This document shows, piece after piece, positions 1-11,074 of a DNA stretch of 64,000 nucleotides. The position numbers and the translations under genes are program-made. The DNA is from Monoplex corrugatus (Eukaryota; Mollusca; Gastropoda; Littorinimorpha; Ranellidae). Numbering within the stretch: position 1 is the first letter of the stretch; every line of letters begins with the position of its first letter. The notes beneath the pieces were generated by a model. The model did not search any database. It was not told where the DNA came from and saw nothing but the letters and a program-made list of their open reading frames with translations. Location: NCBI GenBank assembly GCA_030674185.1, contig JAPXFY010000022.1:44782087-44846086 (forward strand), in the 5' to 3' direction.

Positions 1-13
1 CAAACTAGACACC

Positions 14-277
14 ATGTGCTACAAAAGCCTCAATAACGCAGCCCCCGATTACCTGTCAAGCTTACTTGAGATCTATGTTCCCTCACGTACCCTCCGCTCT
101 GCCTCCAATCCTCTGACTTTTCGCTTTCCACGCACTAAGCTCAATACCTATGGTCCACGAGCCTTCTCTGTTTCTGGTCCACTTTCCTGGAACAAACTTC
201 CTCTCTCTGTCCGTCAGCAGCCTACTTTTGTCTCCTTGAAGTCCGCTCTCAAAACTCACCTTTTCTCCTCTGCATAA
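14..277 (+). pseudogene. C-terminal fragment of a LINE reverse-transcriptase ORF (CR1/Jockey-like)
   Basis: An open frame with the conserved end of many animal non-LTR ORF2 proteins: APDYLSSLLEIYVPSRTLRS, a central YGPRAFSVSGPLSWNKLPLS, and SLKSALKTHLF just before the stop. This C-terminal signature lies beyond the reverse-transcriptase thumb. The rest of the element would lie left of the window. Family assignment is tentative. Confidence 0.75.
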
Positions 278-406
278 AATCCTGACCTCACTCAATCCCC
301 TCTGCAGCCTGTCTCCACTCGGAGGGGAATCACATTGTAATATATAATTGTATATAATATGCTCTCTATAATTTTCCATTGCTTTTATTCTTTCTCCCCA
401 TTTTAG

Positions 407-436
407 CCGTGTGCGTGTGCGTGCGTGCGTGCGTGC

Positions 437-503
<67 letters not shown>

Positions 504-519
504 CGTGCGTGCGTGTGTG
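407..519. repeat. TG/GTGC microsatellite
   Basis: Mixed (TG)n with GTGC blocks at both ends, directly before LINE copy A. Frames open through it only because dinucleotide repeats lack stops. Confidence 0.97.
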
Positions 520-559
520 TCTGTTTTAGCGCTTAGATTTGATTTTATCAAGATTATTA

Positions 560-1785
560 TAGAAGAACCGTGTGGATTTGTGGAAGGGAAAGGAACTATC
601 AATGCCATATACATCTTAAGAACTATAATAGAGAGGTCAGTTGAGATGAATAAGGATTTGTATTTATGCTTTGTTGACTATACTAAGGCTTTCGATCGGG
701 AAAGACATGAAGAATTGATCAACCAACTGGAGAGACTCAATGCTGATGGAAAAGATCTATGAATAATCAGAAATATGTACTGGGAACGAACAGCTGCAAT
801 GAGAATAGAAAACAATAATGTTGTTTATATTGCTTATATCATATGCTCTTTCCAAAACATCAGAAGAGGAGTCAGACAGGGTTGTGTTTTGTCACCAGAC
901 CTGTTTTCACTTTACAGCGAAAACATCATGAGAAACCTAGAAGAAGACCCTGGATTAAAGGTTGGAGGGAAAATGATAAACAACATTCGATACGCAGATG
1001 ACACCGTGCTAACTGCAGAAAATGAAAGGGACCTACAAAACCTTGTGAATATACTAGAAATAGAAAGCAAAGATAAGGGGTTGGAACTAAACAGCAGCAA
1101 GACTGAAGTCATGGTGATTAGTAAAAAACATGAAATCCCCTCCTGCAAAATAATAGCAAATGACACAACCTTGACACAGGTTAATAAGTTTAAATACCTG
1201 GGAACGGTCATTTCATCAGATGGCAGATGCACATCGGAAATAGCCGGCAGAATCGGCCAAGCCAAAACAGCATTCAAGAAGATGACAAGCATTCTTACCA
1301 ACAAATGCCTATCAATTAACATCAGGAAGAGGGTTCTTGAATGCTATATAGAACCAATACTGTTATACGCATGTGAGGCGTGGACAGTCAAGAAGCAAAG
1401 CCAGAACAAGATTGAGGCAGCTGAGATGTGGTTTCTAAGAATAATGTTGAGAGTTCCATGGACAGCAAAGAAAACAAACAAGATAGTCTTGATGGAGGCA
1501 GACACAAGTAGATCATTCATAAGGAAGATTAGGAAAAGACAGGCAATATTCATAGGCCATTTTATGAGGAAGGGGGATTTGGAGTACCTGGTCACAACGG
1601 GAAAGCTGGAGGGAAAGAGAGCACCAGGAAGATCCAGGGAGAAGATACTAGACGGACTTGCGGAGTGGCTGAGGACGAGGATGGTGGAGGAGATGCTTGG
1701 GGTGACAAGAGATAGAGACAGATGGAAGTCCATGATCGCCAACGCCATGCGGCAGGGCACCTGATGATAATGATGATACATATAT
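560..1785 (+). pseudogene. LINE copy A: 5'-truncated reverse transcriptase, 3' half
   Basis: Reverse-transcriptase core: box A FVDYTKAFD (about 670-698), GVRQGCVLSPDLFSLYSE, catalytic YADD near 990, then the thumb, CEAWTVKKQSQNKIEAAEMW and a C-terminal MRQGT. A TGA at 760-762 interrupts the frame where copy B has CGA. About 24 extra bases lie near 810-835. The 3' end is a (GAT)n-like tail. No TSD could be assigned. The clade looks like an AP-endonuclease LINE (RTE/BovB-like, tentative). At least six other copies exist in the window. Confidence 0.9.
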
Positions 1786-1835
1786 ATATACTCTCTCTCT
1801 GTCTCTCTCTGTCTGTGTCTCTCTCTCTCTCTCAG
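1786..1835. repeat. TA and CTCTGT microsatellites
   Basis: Short (TA)n followed by CT/CTGT-rich repeats between LINE copies A and B. The remaining bases to 1940 carry no recognised feature. Confidence 0.8.
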
Positions 1836-1949
1836 AGTACACAGCCGGTTTTTGGGCCTGTCAAGTGCGCATGTTGCATTTATGATGTGCAGCGATGGTG
1901 AGAATAAGGCTAAGGGAGTAAACCCTGAAAAAAAAATCACTCTACTGCC

Positions 1950-4266
1950 TTGTAGTCTGTCGTGGGAACGACAAAGGCTAGCGGAGAGACCGTAAACAAA
2001 CTGATCGAAGGCAACAGAAAACCACCATCGTACTTTCCCAAGATATCATGGCCAGACAATCCAATGAATATGTGTAACGACGTAAATAGGGGCTCCTATG
2101 GAGCACCTTCATCCGGTAGGGACCGTCATGTGGCGCAGGTGACACCAGACCGTCAGCAAGCTACTGCGTTCAACCTCAGAAAAAATACCAAAATCGCAAC
2201 ATGGAACGTTAGAACATTGTTGCAAAAAGGTTGATTAGACAATATCAAAATTGAAATTGAAAAGCTTACCATTAGTATTTTAGGACTAGGGGAAGTAAGA
2301 TGGAAGGGGGCAGGCATGATAACATCAGGAGAGCACACAGTAATATATTCTGGTGGAAACTCACATGAAAGAGTAGGCATCGTAATGGACAGGGAGAAAT
2401 CAAAAGCAGTTAGGGGATACTGGGCTGTGTCCGACAGAGTTTTGTTGGTTAAAATGGGTGGTAGGCCATTTGATATCAACATCATTCAGGTGTATGCACC
2501 AACATCAGCAAGTACTCAGGAAGACATTGACAACTTCTACGAAGTATTAGAGATGGCCAAGGTCCAATGTAAATCACAAGAAGTTACAGTCATAATGGGA
2601 GATTTTAATGCTAAAATGGGACAGGACAGGGTGAAGGATATAGTTGGACCTCATGGCCTTAGTACACAAAATGAAAGGGGAGGGAAACTTGTAGAATGGG
2701 CACAGATGAATGAGTTCATAGTAGGAAGGAAACACCTGGTTTGAGCAGCCTAATAGAAGAAAATGGATTTGGATGAATCCAGGAGATAATACTAAAAATC
2801 AGATTGACTACATCCTGATCAATAAAATATTTAGAAATTCTTTACTGTCAGCAAAAATACTACCAGGCGCAAACTGCAACAGTGAACACAATCCTGTAGT
2901 GGGAAGATTTAGGCTGAAATTAAGGAAAAGGAAACGGACCAAAAGCAACATCAAACTAAATATTGGACTCCTAAAGACAAATGAAGTGATACGTAAACAA
3001 ATTAACGTACATGTTCAAAACAAATTCAGTGCTCTGGAAGACGTTGGTGACAGTGAGGAACAATGGACAAAGTTGAGAAATTCGATAAATGAAGCTTGTG
3101 AAGAAATCCCTGAAGTAGATAGAAAAGCAAAAAAGAACTGGATGACAAAAGAAATTTTAGGCTTGATGGAGGAACGGAAGAAGGCAAAGAGAAACGAGGA
3201 GATACACAGGAAGATAAACAAAGAAATCAGGAATAGGTGCAATGAAGCTAAGGAAGCATGGCTGAAAACAAAATACAAAGAAATAGAAGACCGACGCAAA
3301 ACGGATCCTCAGGGTATGTACAGACGAATTGAAGAAATTGTCCACAGGAAAAATACATGCACATCAACTGGTTGTTTAAAATCGAAAGATGGTACGCTTA
3401 TCATAGAAAAAGACAAAATATTAGACAGATGGGGAGAGTAGGCTACATTAAAGACCTTTTTGAAGATAACAGAAACGAAGTATACATTATAAGAAAGAAT
3501 GTTGAAGGACCTCCCATAATGAAAAATGAAGTTACAGCAGCACTGAAAAAGATGAAACCAGGAAAAGCCCCAGGAACAGACAACATTACTACAGAGATGA
3601 TTGAAGCCCTGGAAGAATTTGGTATTGAAAAATAACAGTTCTCCTAAATGAAATTTATGACACTGGAAAAATCCCCAAAGATATGTCAAAATCAATTTTC
3701 GTTGCACGTCCAAAGAGGACAGGGGCTATAGAATGCGAACTCATCGCACAATCAGTTTGATGAGTCATGTAACAAAAATCCTATTAAGAATAATCATGAT
3801 GATGACAAGGAATAGAATCAAAAGAGAAATAGCAGAAAAACAGTGTGGATTTCTGGAAGGGAAAGGAACTATTAATGCCATATACATCCTTAGAACTATC
3901 ATAGAGAGGTCAATCGGTATGAATAAAGATCTATATTTATGTTTTGTTGATTATACCAAGACTTTCGATCGGGCAAGAAATGAAGAATTGATCAACCAAC
4001 TCGGAAGACTCAATATTGATGGAAAAGATCTACGAATAATCAGAAATATGTATTGGGAACAAACAGCTGCAATGAGAATAACATACGATATAAGCTCTTT
4101 CCAAAATATCAAAAGAGCAGTCAGACAAGGTTGTGTTTAGTCACCAGATCTGTTTTCACTTTACAGCGAAAACATCATGAGAAACCTACAAGAATACCCT
4201 GGATTAAAAAGTTGGAGGAAAAATGATAAACAACATTCGATACGCAGATGACACCGTGCTAATTGC
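1950..4266 (+). pseudogene. LINE copy B: AP-endonuclease plus N-terminal half of reverse transcriptase
   Basis: The longest copy of the family. The endonuclease spans about 2190-2900: start motif TWNVRTLLQKG, central VRWKGAG, VIMGDFNAKMG with the catalytic DFNA, then NQIDYILINK and a terminal CNSEHNPVVG. A charged linker and RT palm follow: KMKPGKAPGTDNITTEMIEA, ISLMSHVTKILL, CGFLEGKGTINAIYILRT, FVDYTKTFD. Several stops and frameshifts break it (TGA at 2232, stops near 2742-2751 and 3438, a break near 3635, TAG near 4138). The copy ends just after the RYADDTVLIA motif, where a minisatellite begins. Same family as copy A. Confidence 0.9.
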
Positions 4267-5946
4267 ATACCTCAATACTTCAACTGACTCAGACACATAC
4301 ACAGCCCTCAACTGACTCAGACACATACACACACCCTCAACTGACTCAGACACATACCTCAACTGACTCAGACACATATACACACCCTTCAACTGACTCA
4401 GACACACATGCACACCCCTCAACTGACTCAGACACACATCCCTCAACTGACTCAGACACATACACAGCCCTCAACTGACTCAGACACATACACACACCCT
4501 CAACTGACTCAGACACATACCTCAACTGACTCAGACACATATACACACCCTTCAACTGACTCAGACACACATGCACACCCCTCAACTGACTCAGACACAC
4601 ATACACATCCCTCAACTGACTCAGACACACACACACCTTCAACGGATTCAGACACACACACATACACCCCTCAACTGACTCAGACACATACACACCTCTC
4701 AACTGACTCAGACACACATACACACCCCTCAACTGACTCAGACACACATACACATCCTTCAACTGACAAACACACACATGCACACCCCTCAACTGACTCA
4801 GACACACACACACCTTCAACGGATTCAGACACACACACATACACCCCTCAACTGACTCAGACACATACACACCCCTCAACTGACTCAGACACACATACAC
4901 ATCCCTCAACTGACTCAGACACACATACACATCCTTCAACTGACAAACACACACATGCACACCCCTCAACTGACTCAGACACACACACACCCCTCAACTG
5001 ACTCAGACACACACCTCAACTAACTCAGACACATACACACCCCTCAACCAACTCGGACACATACACACCCCTCAACTGACTCATACACACCCTCAACTAA
5101 CTCAGACACATACACACCCCTCAACCAACTCGGACACATACACACCCCTCAACTGACTCATACACACCCTTAACTGACTCAGATACACATACACACCCCT
5201 GAACTGACTCAGACACACATACCCCTCAACTGACTCAGGTATACATACACACCCCTCAACTGACTCGGACACACATACACATCCCTCAACTGACTGACAT
5301 ACATACACATCCCTCAGCTGACTGACATACATACACATCCCTCAGCTGACTCTGACATACCTGCACATCCCTCAACTGACTCTGACATACCTACACATCC
5401 CTCAGCTGACTCTGACATACCTACACATCCCTCAACTGACTCTGACATACCTACACATCCCTCAACTGACTCTGACATACCTACACATCCCTCAACTGAC
5501 TCTGACATACATACACATCCCTCAACTGACTGACATACATACACATCCCTCAACTGACTCAGATACACATACACACCCCTGTTAGTTGACTCGTTGGCTG
5601 ACTCTATATTCCTGTCTGCTGACTCCCATATGCATTTCCCTAAGCTGAATCATACATGCAATTCCTCCACCCCATTGACTGACACCCGTATGTATTAAAT
5701 ACATTTCCCTAAAGCTGACTCACACACATATATCCCACATCCCCACCCCATGAAATACATTTTCCTCAGCTGACACACACAATACCCACCCATCCCCATG
5801 AAATACATTTCCCTTAGCTGACTCACACATATCTCTCCAATGAAAAAATTTCCCTCAGCTGACTCACACACATATACCCCCCCCCCCCTCCCCCGTGAAA
5901 TACATTTCCCTTAGCTGACTAACACACACATATCCCCCCTTCCTTT
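4267..5946. repeat. Minisatellite, CAACTGACTCAGACACA units of about 18-36 bp
   Basis: Dozens of variable-length units, typically about 28-30 bp, of the form CAACTGACTCAGACACA plus a CA-rich spacer and CCCT. The array starts exactly at the broken end of LINE copy B. From about 5580 on, units decay into AGCTGACTCACACACAT-like copies. A Harbinger element interrupts it at 5947; degenerate units resume at 6663. Confidence 0.95.
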
Positions 5947-6175
5947 AGGCTGCTGGGCCATAGAAGCTCAAGCCTCACATCTCATGCCTCACACATGAAT
6001 AGAAAAATGAACAGATGAGGTTTCTCTTGCGCGGGGCCATACAACTCCACTCACACTTCACGCTTCATGATTCCAGTTCACGCGTGAGCGGAGGAGTGGG
6101 ACTGTTCACTTTTTTTCGATGCGTGAAGTTGAAGTTCCTGGTTTCCTGGCCATTTGAATTCTCCTCACATGCAAG

Positions 6176-6385
6176 ATGGACGACTACAAAGAAAAATTGA
6201 TCGAGTTGGTACGGGCAAGGCCCCTCCTCTGGAATCCGCGTGCGCCTGACTACAAGGAGAAAGATAAAAAAAACAAAAAAAAAACAAACAAAAAACCCCC
6301 ACAAGTTTGGGAAGACATGGCGAAGATTCTGAACGAATCCAAAGTTAAGGAGATGATGGAACGTACAGTGGAATTCTCCTCGTGA
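6176..6385 (+). pseudogene. MADF-domain protein remnant of Harbinger element
   Basis: Begins MDDYKEKLIELVRARPLLWN, continues DYKEKDKKNK and PPQVWEDMAKILNES. This is the start of a MADF DNA-binding domain, the accessory Myb/MADF protein that PIF/Harbinger elements encode beside their transposase. A lysine-rich A-tract has expanded the middle. After about residue 56 (near 6345) the MADF similarity stops where the transposase remnant on the other strand begins, so an internal deletion joined the two genes. Confidence 0.8.
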
Positions 6386-6490
6386 TTCAGTAAGGAAGAA
6401 GTGTTCTCGGTACCATATGCTTTGTCTCTTTCGCTTCCTCCTCCTGAGCAAGAGCAAAATCAGGAGGTCTTCTTCATCCGAAGAATCCAT
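6345..6490 (-). pseudogene. N-terminal remnant of Harbinger transposase
   Basis: On the minus strand, MDSSDEEDLLILLLLRRRKR followed by IWYREHFFLTESRGEFH. An acidic start, a leucine run, an arginine run and then a W-x-R...GEFH motif are typical of the N terminus of Harbinger (HARBI1-like) transposases. The catalytic DDE domain is absent. Convergent with the MADF remnant. Confidence 0.8.
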
Positions 6491-6662
6491 CTTCGGAAAA
6501 AGAAACAAATCACGAATGTTGTTTCTGATCAATTGAGCAAACAGCACTGTATTCTGGTACCATCAACACAAAACAGACGCGTGAGCAGTGAGGCGTGAGC
6601 TCCTGTGGCCCAGTGCATGAAATGTGAGATGTGAGGCATGAGTTTCTATGTCCCAGCAGCCT

Positions 6663-6869
6663 TAGCTGACTCCCCTACACATGCATCACCCTCAGATGAC
6701 TCGTACACATATACCTGCCTTGGCTGACTCCCATGCACATACTCTTCACTCACACAACTCCCATAGACATACGCACACACACAAATACAACACAAAAGTA
6801 AAGAACAAAAATCAAGAAAGCCTTTGACATTTATTCAAAACAGAATCTGCAAAGTACATACAATGTCAT

Positions 6870-6929
<60 letters not shown>

Positions 6930-7143
6930 CATATATAGTACTTCAAGATATCAAATCAAATTTAAAATGGAACAAAAAAGAAACCCACACTGGGACAAGC
7001 AAAATCCAAAGTCACCATACTATCACCGAACACTCTCACCTTGACAAAAGTAAACAAATTCATCAGTGTCAATATCAGTATCAGCATAACAATATTCCCA
7101 AATTTACAATGACTAAAATCAAGATCAACAACAAATGGAACAC

Positions 7144-7199
<56 letters not shown>

Positions 7200-7506
7200 G
7201 AAAATTGAAGTCTGTCGTTCCTAGTGTCCATTCACAAAAAGGTTTACTTTAACAGAAAACCTTGACACATTGTGTGAACAATAAACAGAGTGCTGAAAAA
7301 TAATCTTTGTTGTTCGTCCGTCGTGATTGACGATTTAAGTGTCCAGCTGTGACTGATGAGTCCGATTTGTGCGCGGAAAGCTCGGCCGCAGACGAGACAC
7401 ATGTGTTCTGCTGGATTCTGGACTTGGGAGTTGGCTCGGGATTAATAATCTAGATCAACACTTAACATATCCAAAACAAGTGTGACTGCCCGTGTTCAAG
7501 CAAACA
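6663..7506. other. Decayed minisatellite, two CA microsatellites, otherwise unassigned
   Basis: Degenerate AGCTGACTC units to about 6790, then CA repeats at 6872-6928 and 7143-7196. A minus-strand AATAAA occurs at about 6831-6836, without an associated exon. No gene is supported. Confidence 0.6.
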
Positions 7507-7920
7507 GGAACCAGAAAAAACATGAAAAAAAATCAGAACGCGTATTTAATACAACCAGACACGATAGGCGCAAATTTTCGGCCAACTGGCATTTGTTAAA
7601 TGTAGACTTAAGATCACAAATGAACAAACACCAAATACAAAAATTAGGAGAAAAAGACTGAAACTTCCCTGCTGCTTCATCCAGTGGTAAAAAACTTTTC
7701 TCCCACTGGACGAAACAGCAAGTTTAGACTTTTCACCCACTGGATGAAGTGGCAGGGAAGTTTCAGTCTTTTTCTCCTAATTTTTGTAATTGGTGTTTGT
7801 TTGTTTGTGATCTTAGTCTACGCTTGACAAAAGCTAGCTGGCCGAAAATTTGCACCTGTCTGTCTGATTGTATTAAATACACGTTCTGATTTTTTTCATG
7901 TTCACGTTTTTTCTGGTTCC
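7507..7920. mobile_element. Fold-back (inverted-repeat) element R3, about 414 bp
   Basis: Two arms of about 180 bp are inverted copies: the left starts GGAACCAGAAAAAAC and the right ends with its complement. Each arm carries a block like CTTGACAAAAGCTAGCTGGCC and a GTTTGTTTGTTTG stretch. The spacer is about 50 bp. Single-arm copies occur at 43725-43881 and in part at 54330-54362. The terminal motif recalls Penelope-type ends; that is only a suggestion. Confidence 0.75.
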
Positions 7921-9027
7921 AATGCTCAACATTGTCAACTCTATGCTCATGCAATGCACCAACTTTGTTTGATCAAACTCTTTTCTGACCTCATAAATAC
8001 GCATAAACTTCTCCTAAAGGGAACTTCTACAGAAGCATAAACTAATCCCAAAAGGAATTCGCACAGAATTTTGTTCTCCATCGACAAATACCAAATTTGT
8101 TGTGTGATTCAACTAGTAAAGTCCCCACCCACCTCCCCTGGGTCTTTTTATAATAGTCATTAAAGATTAAAGATCTCTCCCTTTGGACAAAATTCAAATA
8201 CTATACCATCTGCCAATTCACAAAATGGGCTTGTTGCAGCTGCTAGGAAATATTGAAAACATATTTTTGACTTGATTTTTTTTTATCAAGCACAGTGTTT
8301 TGTTTGTACTGTGGTACTTGGAAAGCATGAAAAGCATGGAAAGCATGGAAAGCATGAAAAAAAAGTAGGAATTATGGGTATACTACCAATATGTTTTTCT
8401 CCTGTGTGTGTGTGTTTTGTTTGTTTGATCATTTGTTGCTTGTTTGTTGTTGTTTTTTTCCATCGATGCGGCCAAATGTCCGAGGCTGCAGTGCAGCAAG
8501 TCTTGACAAACTCCTAATAGACTGAAATGATTTCCATTCCAAAAATGAAGATTTGGTTTCAGATGTGTCTCAGATGGAGATGTTTATGAAATTGGCCACA
8601 CTGGCAAAGTCAGATTACAAAGAAAGGCAAAAAAATGTCAGTGCAAATTCATAACTCCAAGTTTTCTAAAAAAAAAAAAAATTCAAAAATGGAAAAGGCA
8701 TTGCCTTGCCTTACTTGATATTCTAACGCATTGTAAAGTAATCCAATCTGAATCTGAATCTGTGTGCAAAATTTCAGATCTCTTGATTGAATAGTTGTGA
8801 TGTGATATTTCCCCCTGAAATAACATTTAATCAACACATTTATGCGACTCAGGAGTGCTAGTATCCTACAGTTATCAGCTACTTTTACCAAGTCAAAGAC
8901 AGAATCTGTGCTACTACCATAGAAATCAACATAAAAATGACGACCCTCACTACCATAGGTGGCAGTCCTGCACGTGTGAACTCAATCGTCCTCTTCCGAG
9001 GTAAACCATGGTGAGCTGTTAAATCAG
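7921..9027. other. Unassigned A/T-rich intergenic DNA
   Basis: No gene or known repeat recognised. A short tandem of AAAGCATGG-type units lies at 8325-8357, and homopolymer A/T runs at 8277 and 8669. Confidence 0.5.
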
Positions 9028-9039
9028 TAGGAAGAGGAA

Positions 9040-9612
9040 CTTTTACTTTTATTGTTGTTTAAAGCCCAGCCAACTGCGCAGAGCCATATCGTGGCTGTAA
9101 CCGCTTCAAAACACAAAACTTCAAAAGGAAAAAAAAAGAAAAGAAAATTAAGTTCACATATCAATTCATTCGCGCACACAATCTAAGGACATGCCCCCGG
9201 TGTAGGACCATTCCGTCTGATTTATCGCACAGGGGAGATTTAAAAAACACACCTAAATACAAATATAAGCATACATAAGGGCACCAAAACATATAAAAAC
9301 AGGCATAAATTACCTAACATTGCTTCTGCATATCTCATCTCTTAAGAGCCAAAAATGCACTTAATACATGTAGACCTACCCAATCATCAATCTGAAGAAA
9401 AGGTACGTGAGACTTTATCGAAAAAATACAGGTGAATGGACCATTAAGGCAGAAAATAAGTAGAAATGACAGAAAGCAAGGCAACAAGGCAGAAACAAAG
9501 AGAGTGACAGAAAAGAGGAAATTTCTAGCACAGAATTTCCAGAAGGTGGGGATACTATTTATACTGAAAGAGCCCCTGGCATCCCTACGTGGGGGGGGGG
9601 GGGGGGGGTGTG
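9040..9612 (-). mobile_element. R1 retroposon copy 1, 12-bp TSD
   Basis: A ~556-bp family. In its sense (minus) direction it starts near GGGATGCCAGGGGCTC and ends ATGGCTCTGCGCAGTTGGC then GGGCTTTAAACAACAA, a simple (AAC) tail typical of LINE-mobilised retroposons. Perfect 12-bp duplications TAGGAAGAGGAA flank it at 9028-9039 and 9613-9624. A G-tract of about 18 bases (C-tract in sense) is included at the 5' end. No ORF or tRNA A/B boxes seen. Confidence 0.85.
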
Positions 9613-9674
9613 TAGGAAGAGGAAGACTGAGTGCATGCGCACAGAACTGCCACTTATGATAGTGATTACTGATA

Positions 9675-10215
9675 TTGTTATTGTTGTTGTCTTAAGACCA
9701 GCCGACTGCGTAGAGGCATATCAGGGCTATAACCAGTTCAAAACATACACAATACTTCAAGGGGAAAAAAAGGAAAAGAAAATTAAGTACACATATCCAT
9801 GCATAAGCACACATAATCTAAGGAGATGCCCCTGGTGTCGACCATTCCGTCAGTTTATAGCACATGGGGATTTAACAAACGTACCTGAATACAAATTTAA
9901 ACATAACTAAGGACACTAAAACATATTAAAAAACGGGCCAAAATTACCTTAAATTGTTTCTGCAAATCTCATATCCTTAGAGCCAAAAATAACATGTACC
10001 CAATTATCAATCCTAAGAGAAAGTACATACAACTTTATCGAACACATACAGGTGAATGGACCAGCAAGGCAGAAAATGGTAGAAAGAAATGACAGAAGGC
10101 AAAGGAGGAAGAAAGAAATAAAGAGAGTGACAGAAAAGAGGAAATTTCTAGCACAGAATTTCCAGAAGGTGGGAATGTTATTTATATGAAAGAGCCCCTG
10201 GCATATCCATGGGAG
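9675..10215 (-). mobile_element. R1 retroposon copy 2
   Basis: Same family and orientation as the copy just before it, 50-80 bp apart, with the AAC/AAT tail at the left end. The flanks offer only a weak 7-bp duplication (ATGATAG), so the ends are approximate. Confidence 0.8.
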
Positions 10216-10283
10216 GATGATAGCGGGTGTCGTCATTCTTTTCTTGATTTCAATGGTAGCTGTATATAGTACAAGTCAGAGCA

Positions 10284-10889
10284 TCATCATCATCATCATC
10301 AGGTGCCCTGCCGCATGGCATTTGCCACCATGGATTTCCATCCATCTCTATCTCTCGTTGCCCCTAGCATCTGCCCCATCCTCCTCGTCCCCAGCCACTC
10401 TGCAAGTCCGTCCAGCATTCTCTCCCTGGGTCTACCTGGTGCTCTCTTTCCCTCCAGCTTTCCCGTTGTGACCAGGTGCTCCAAATCCCCCTTCCTCATA
10501 AAATGGCCTCTAAATGTTGCCTGTCTTTTCCTAATCTTCCTTGTGAGTGACCTACTTGTGTCTGCCTCCATCAAGACTATCTTGTTTGTTTTCTTTGCTG
10601 TCCATGGAAATCTCAACATTCTTCTTAGAAACCACATCTTGGCTGCCTCAATCTTGCTCTGGCTTTGCTTGTTGACTGTCCACGCCTCACATCCGTACAA
10701 CAGTATTGGTTCTATATAACATTCAAGGACTCTCTTTCTGATGTTAATTGATAGGCATTTGTTGGTAAGAATGCTTGTCATCTTCTTGAATGCTGTTTTG
10801 GCTTGGCCGATTCTGCCGGCTATTTCTGATGTGCATCTGCCGTCTGATGAAATGACCATTCCCAGGTATTTGAACTTATTAACCTGTGT
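10284..10889 (-). pseudogene. LINE copy C: 5'-truncated 3' end of reverse-transcriptase ORF
   Basis: A single open minus-strand frame from TQVNKFKYLGMVISSDGRCT to the C terminus NAMRQGT, followed by a (GAT)n tail. It lacks the catalytic palm. Near-identical 12-bp flanks CAAGTCAGAGCA (10272-10283) and CAAGTCATAGCA (10890-10901) look like a target-site duplication. The intact frame and tail suggest a fairly recent insertion. Confidence 0.88.
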
Positions 10890-11074
10890 CAAGTCATAGC
10901 ATAGTATGTGTAATTAAAGTACGTGTAATTAAAATCACAGTGCAAATGGCACAAGTCATAGCACGGTATGTGTACGTAAACTTACATTTGAAGTGAAGCC
11001 TCCCCCACCCCTACCTGTTCGTGCAGAGCAGTCCGATCCTAACAGGCTGTGCAGGCTGCTCAGGCTGTTAGCCT
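10890..11074. other. Short spacer with internal repeat of AAGTCATAGCA
   Basis: Contains two diverged blocks beginning CAAGTCATAGCA (10890 and about 10950), then GC-richer unassigned DNA leading into the 43-bp minisatellite. Confidence 0.5.

Larger units (their letters stand above)
5947..6662. mobile_element. PIF/Harbinger deletion derivative with TIRs and TTA duplication
   Basis: Terminal inverted repeats of about 40 bp start GGCTGCTGGGCCATAGAA on the left and, in reverse complement, GGCTGCTGGGACATAGAA on the right. Both ends are flanked by TTA, the 3-bp target duplication typical of PIF/Harbinger elements. It sits in the minisatellite, cutting it cleanly. Inside are convergent remnants of the two genes expected of this superfamily. 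At about 716 bp it is much shorter than an autonomous Harbinger (several kb). Confidence 0.88.

Noticed and set aside
4204..5574. Long open frames on both strands rich in SQLRGV/TDSDT repeats
   Set aside because: They are translations of the minisatellite, open in several frames without start, splice or family support.
6831..6836. Minus-strand AATAAA as the end of another gene
   Set aside because: No exon of a second gene could be found to its right before the repeats.
7340..7400. Hammerhead-ribozyme-like CTGATGAGTCC near a fold-back element
   Set aside because: CTGATGA is present and a GAAA follows 16 nt later, but stem II does not pair and the base after stem III does not fit the U-H cleavage rule. 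Not a credible hammerhead.
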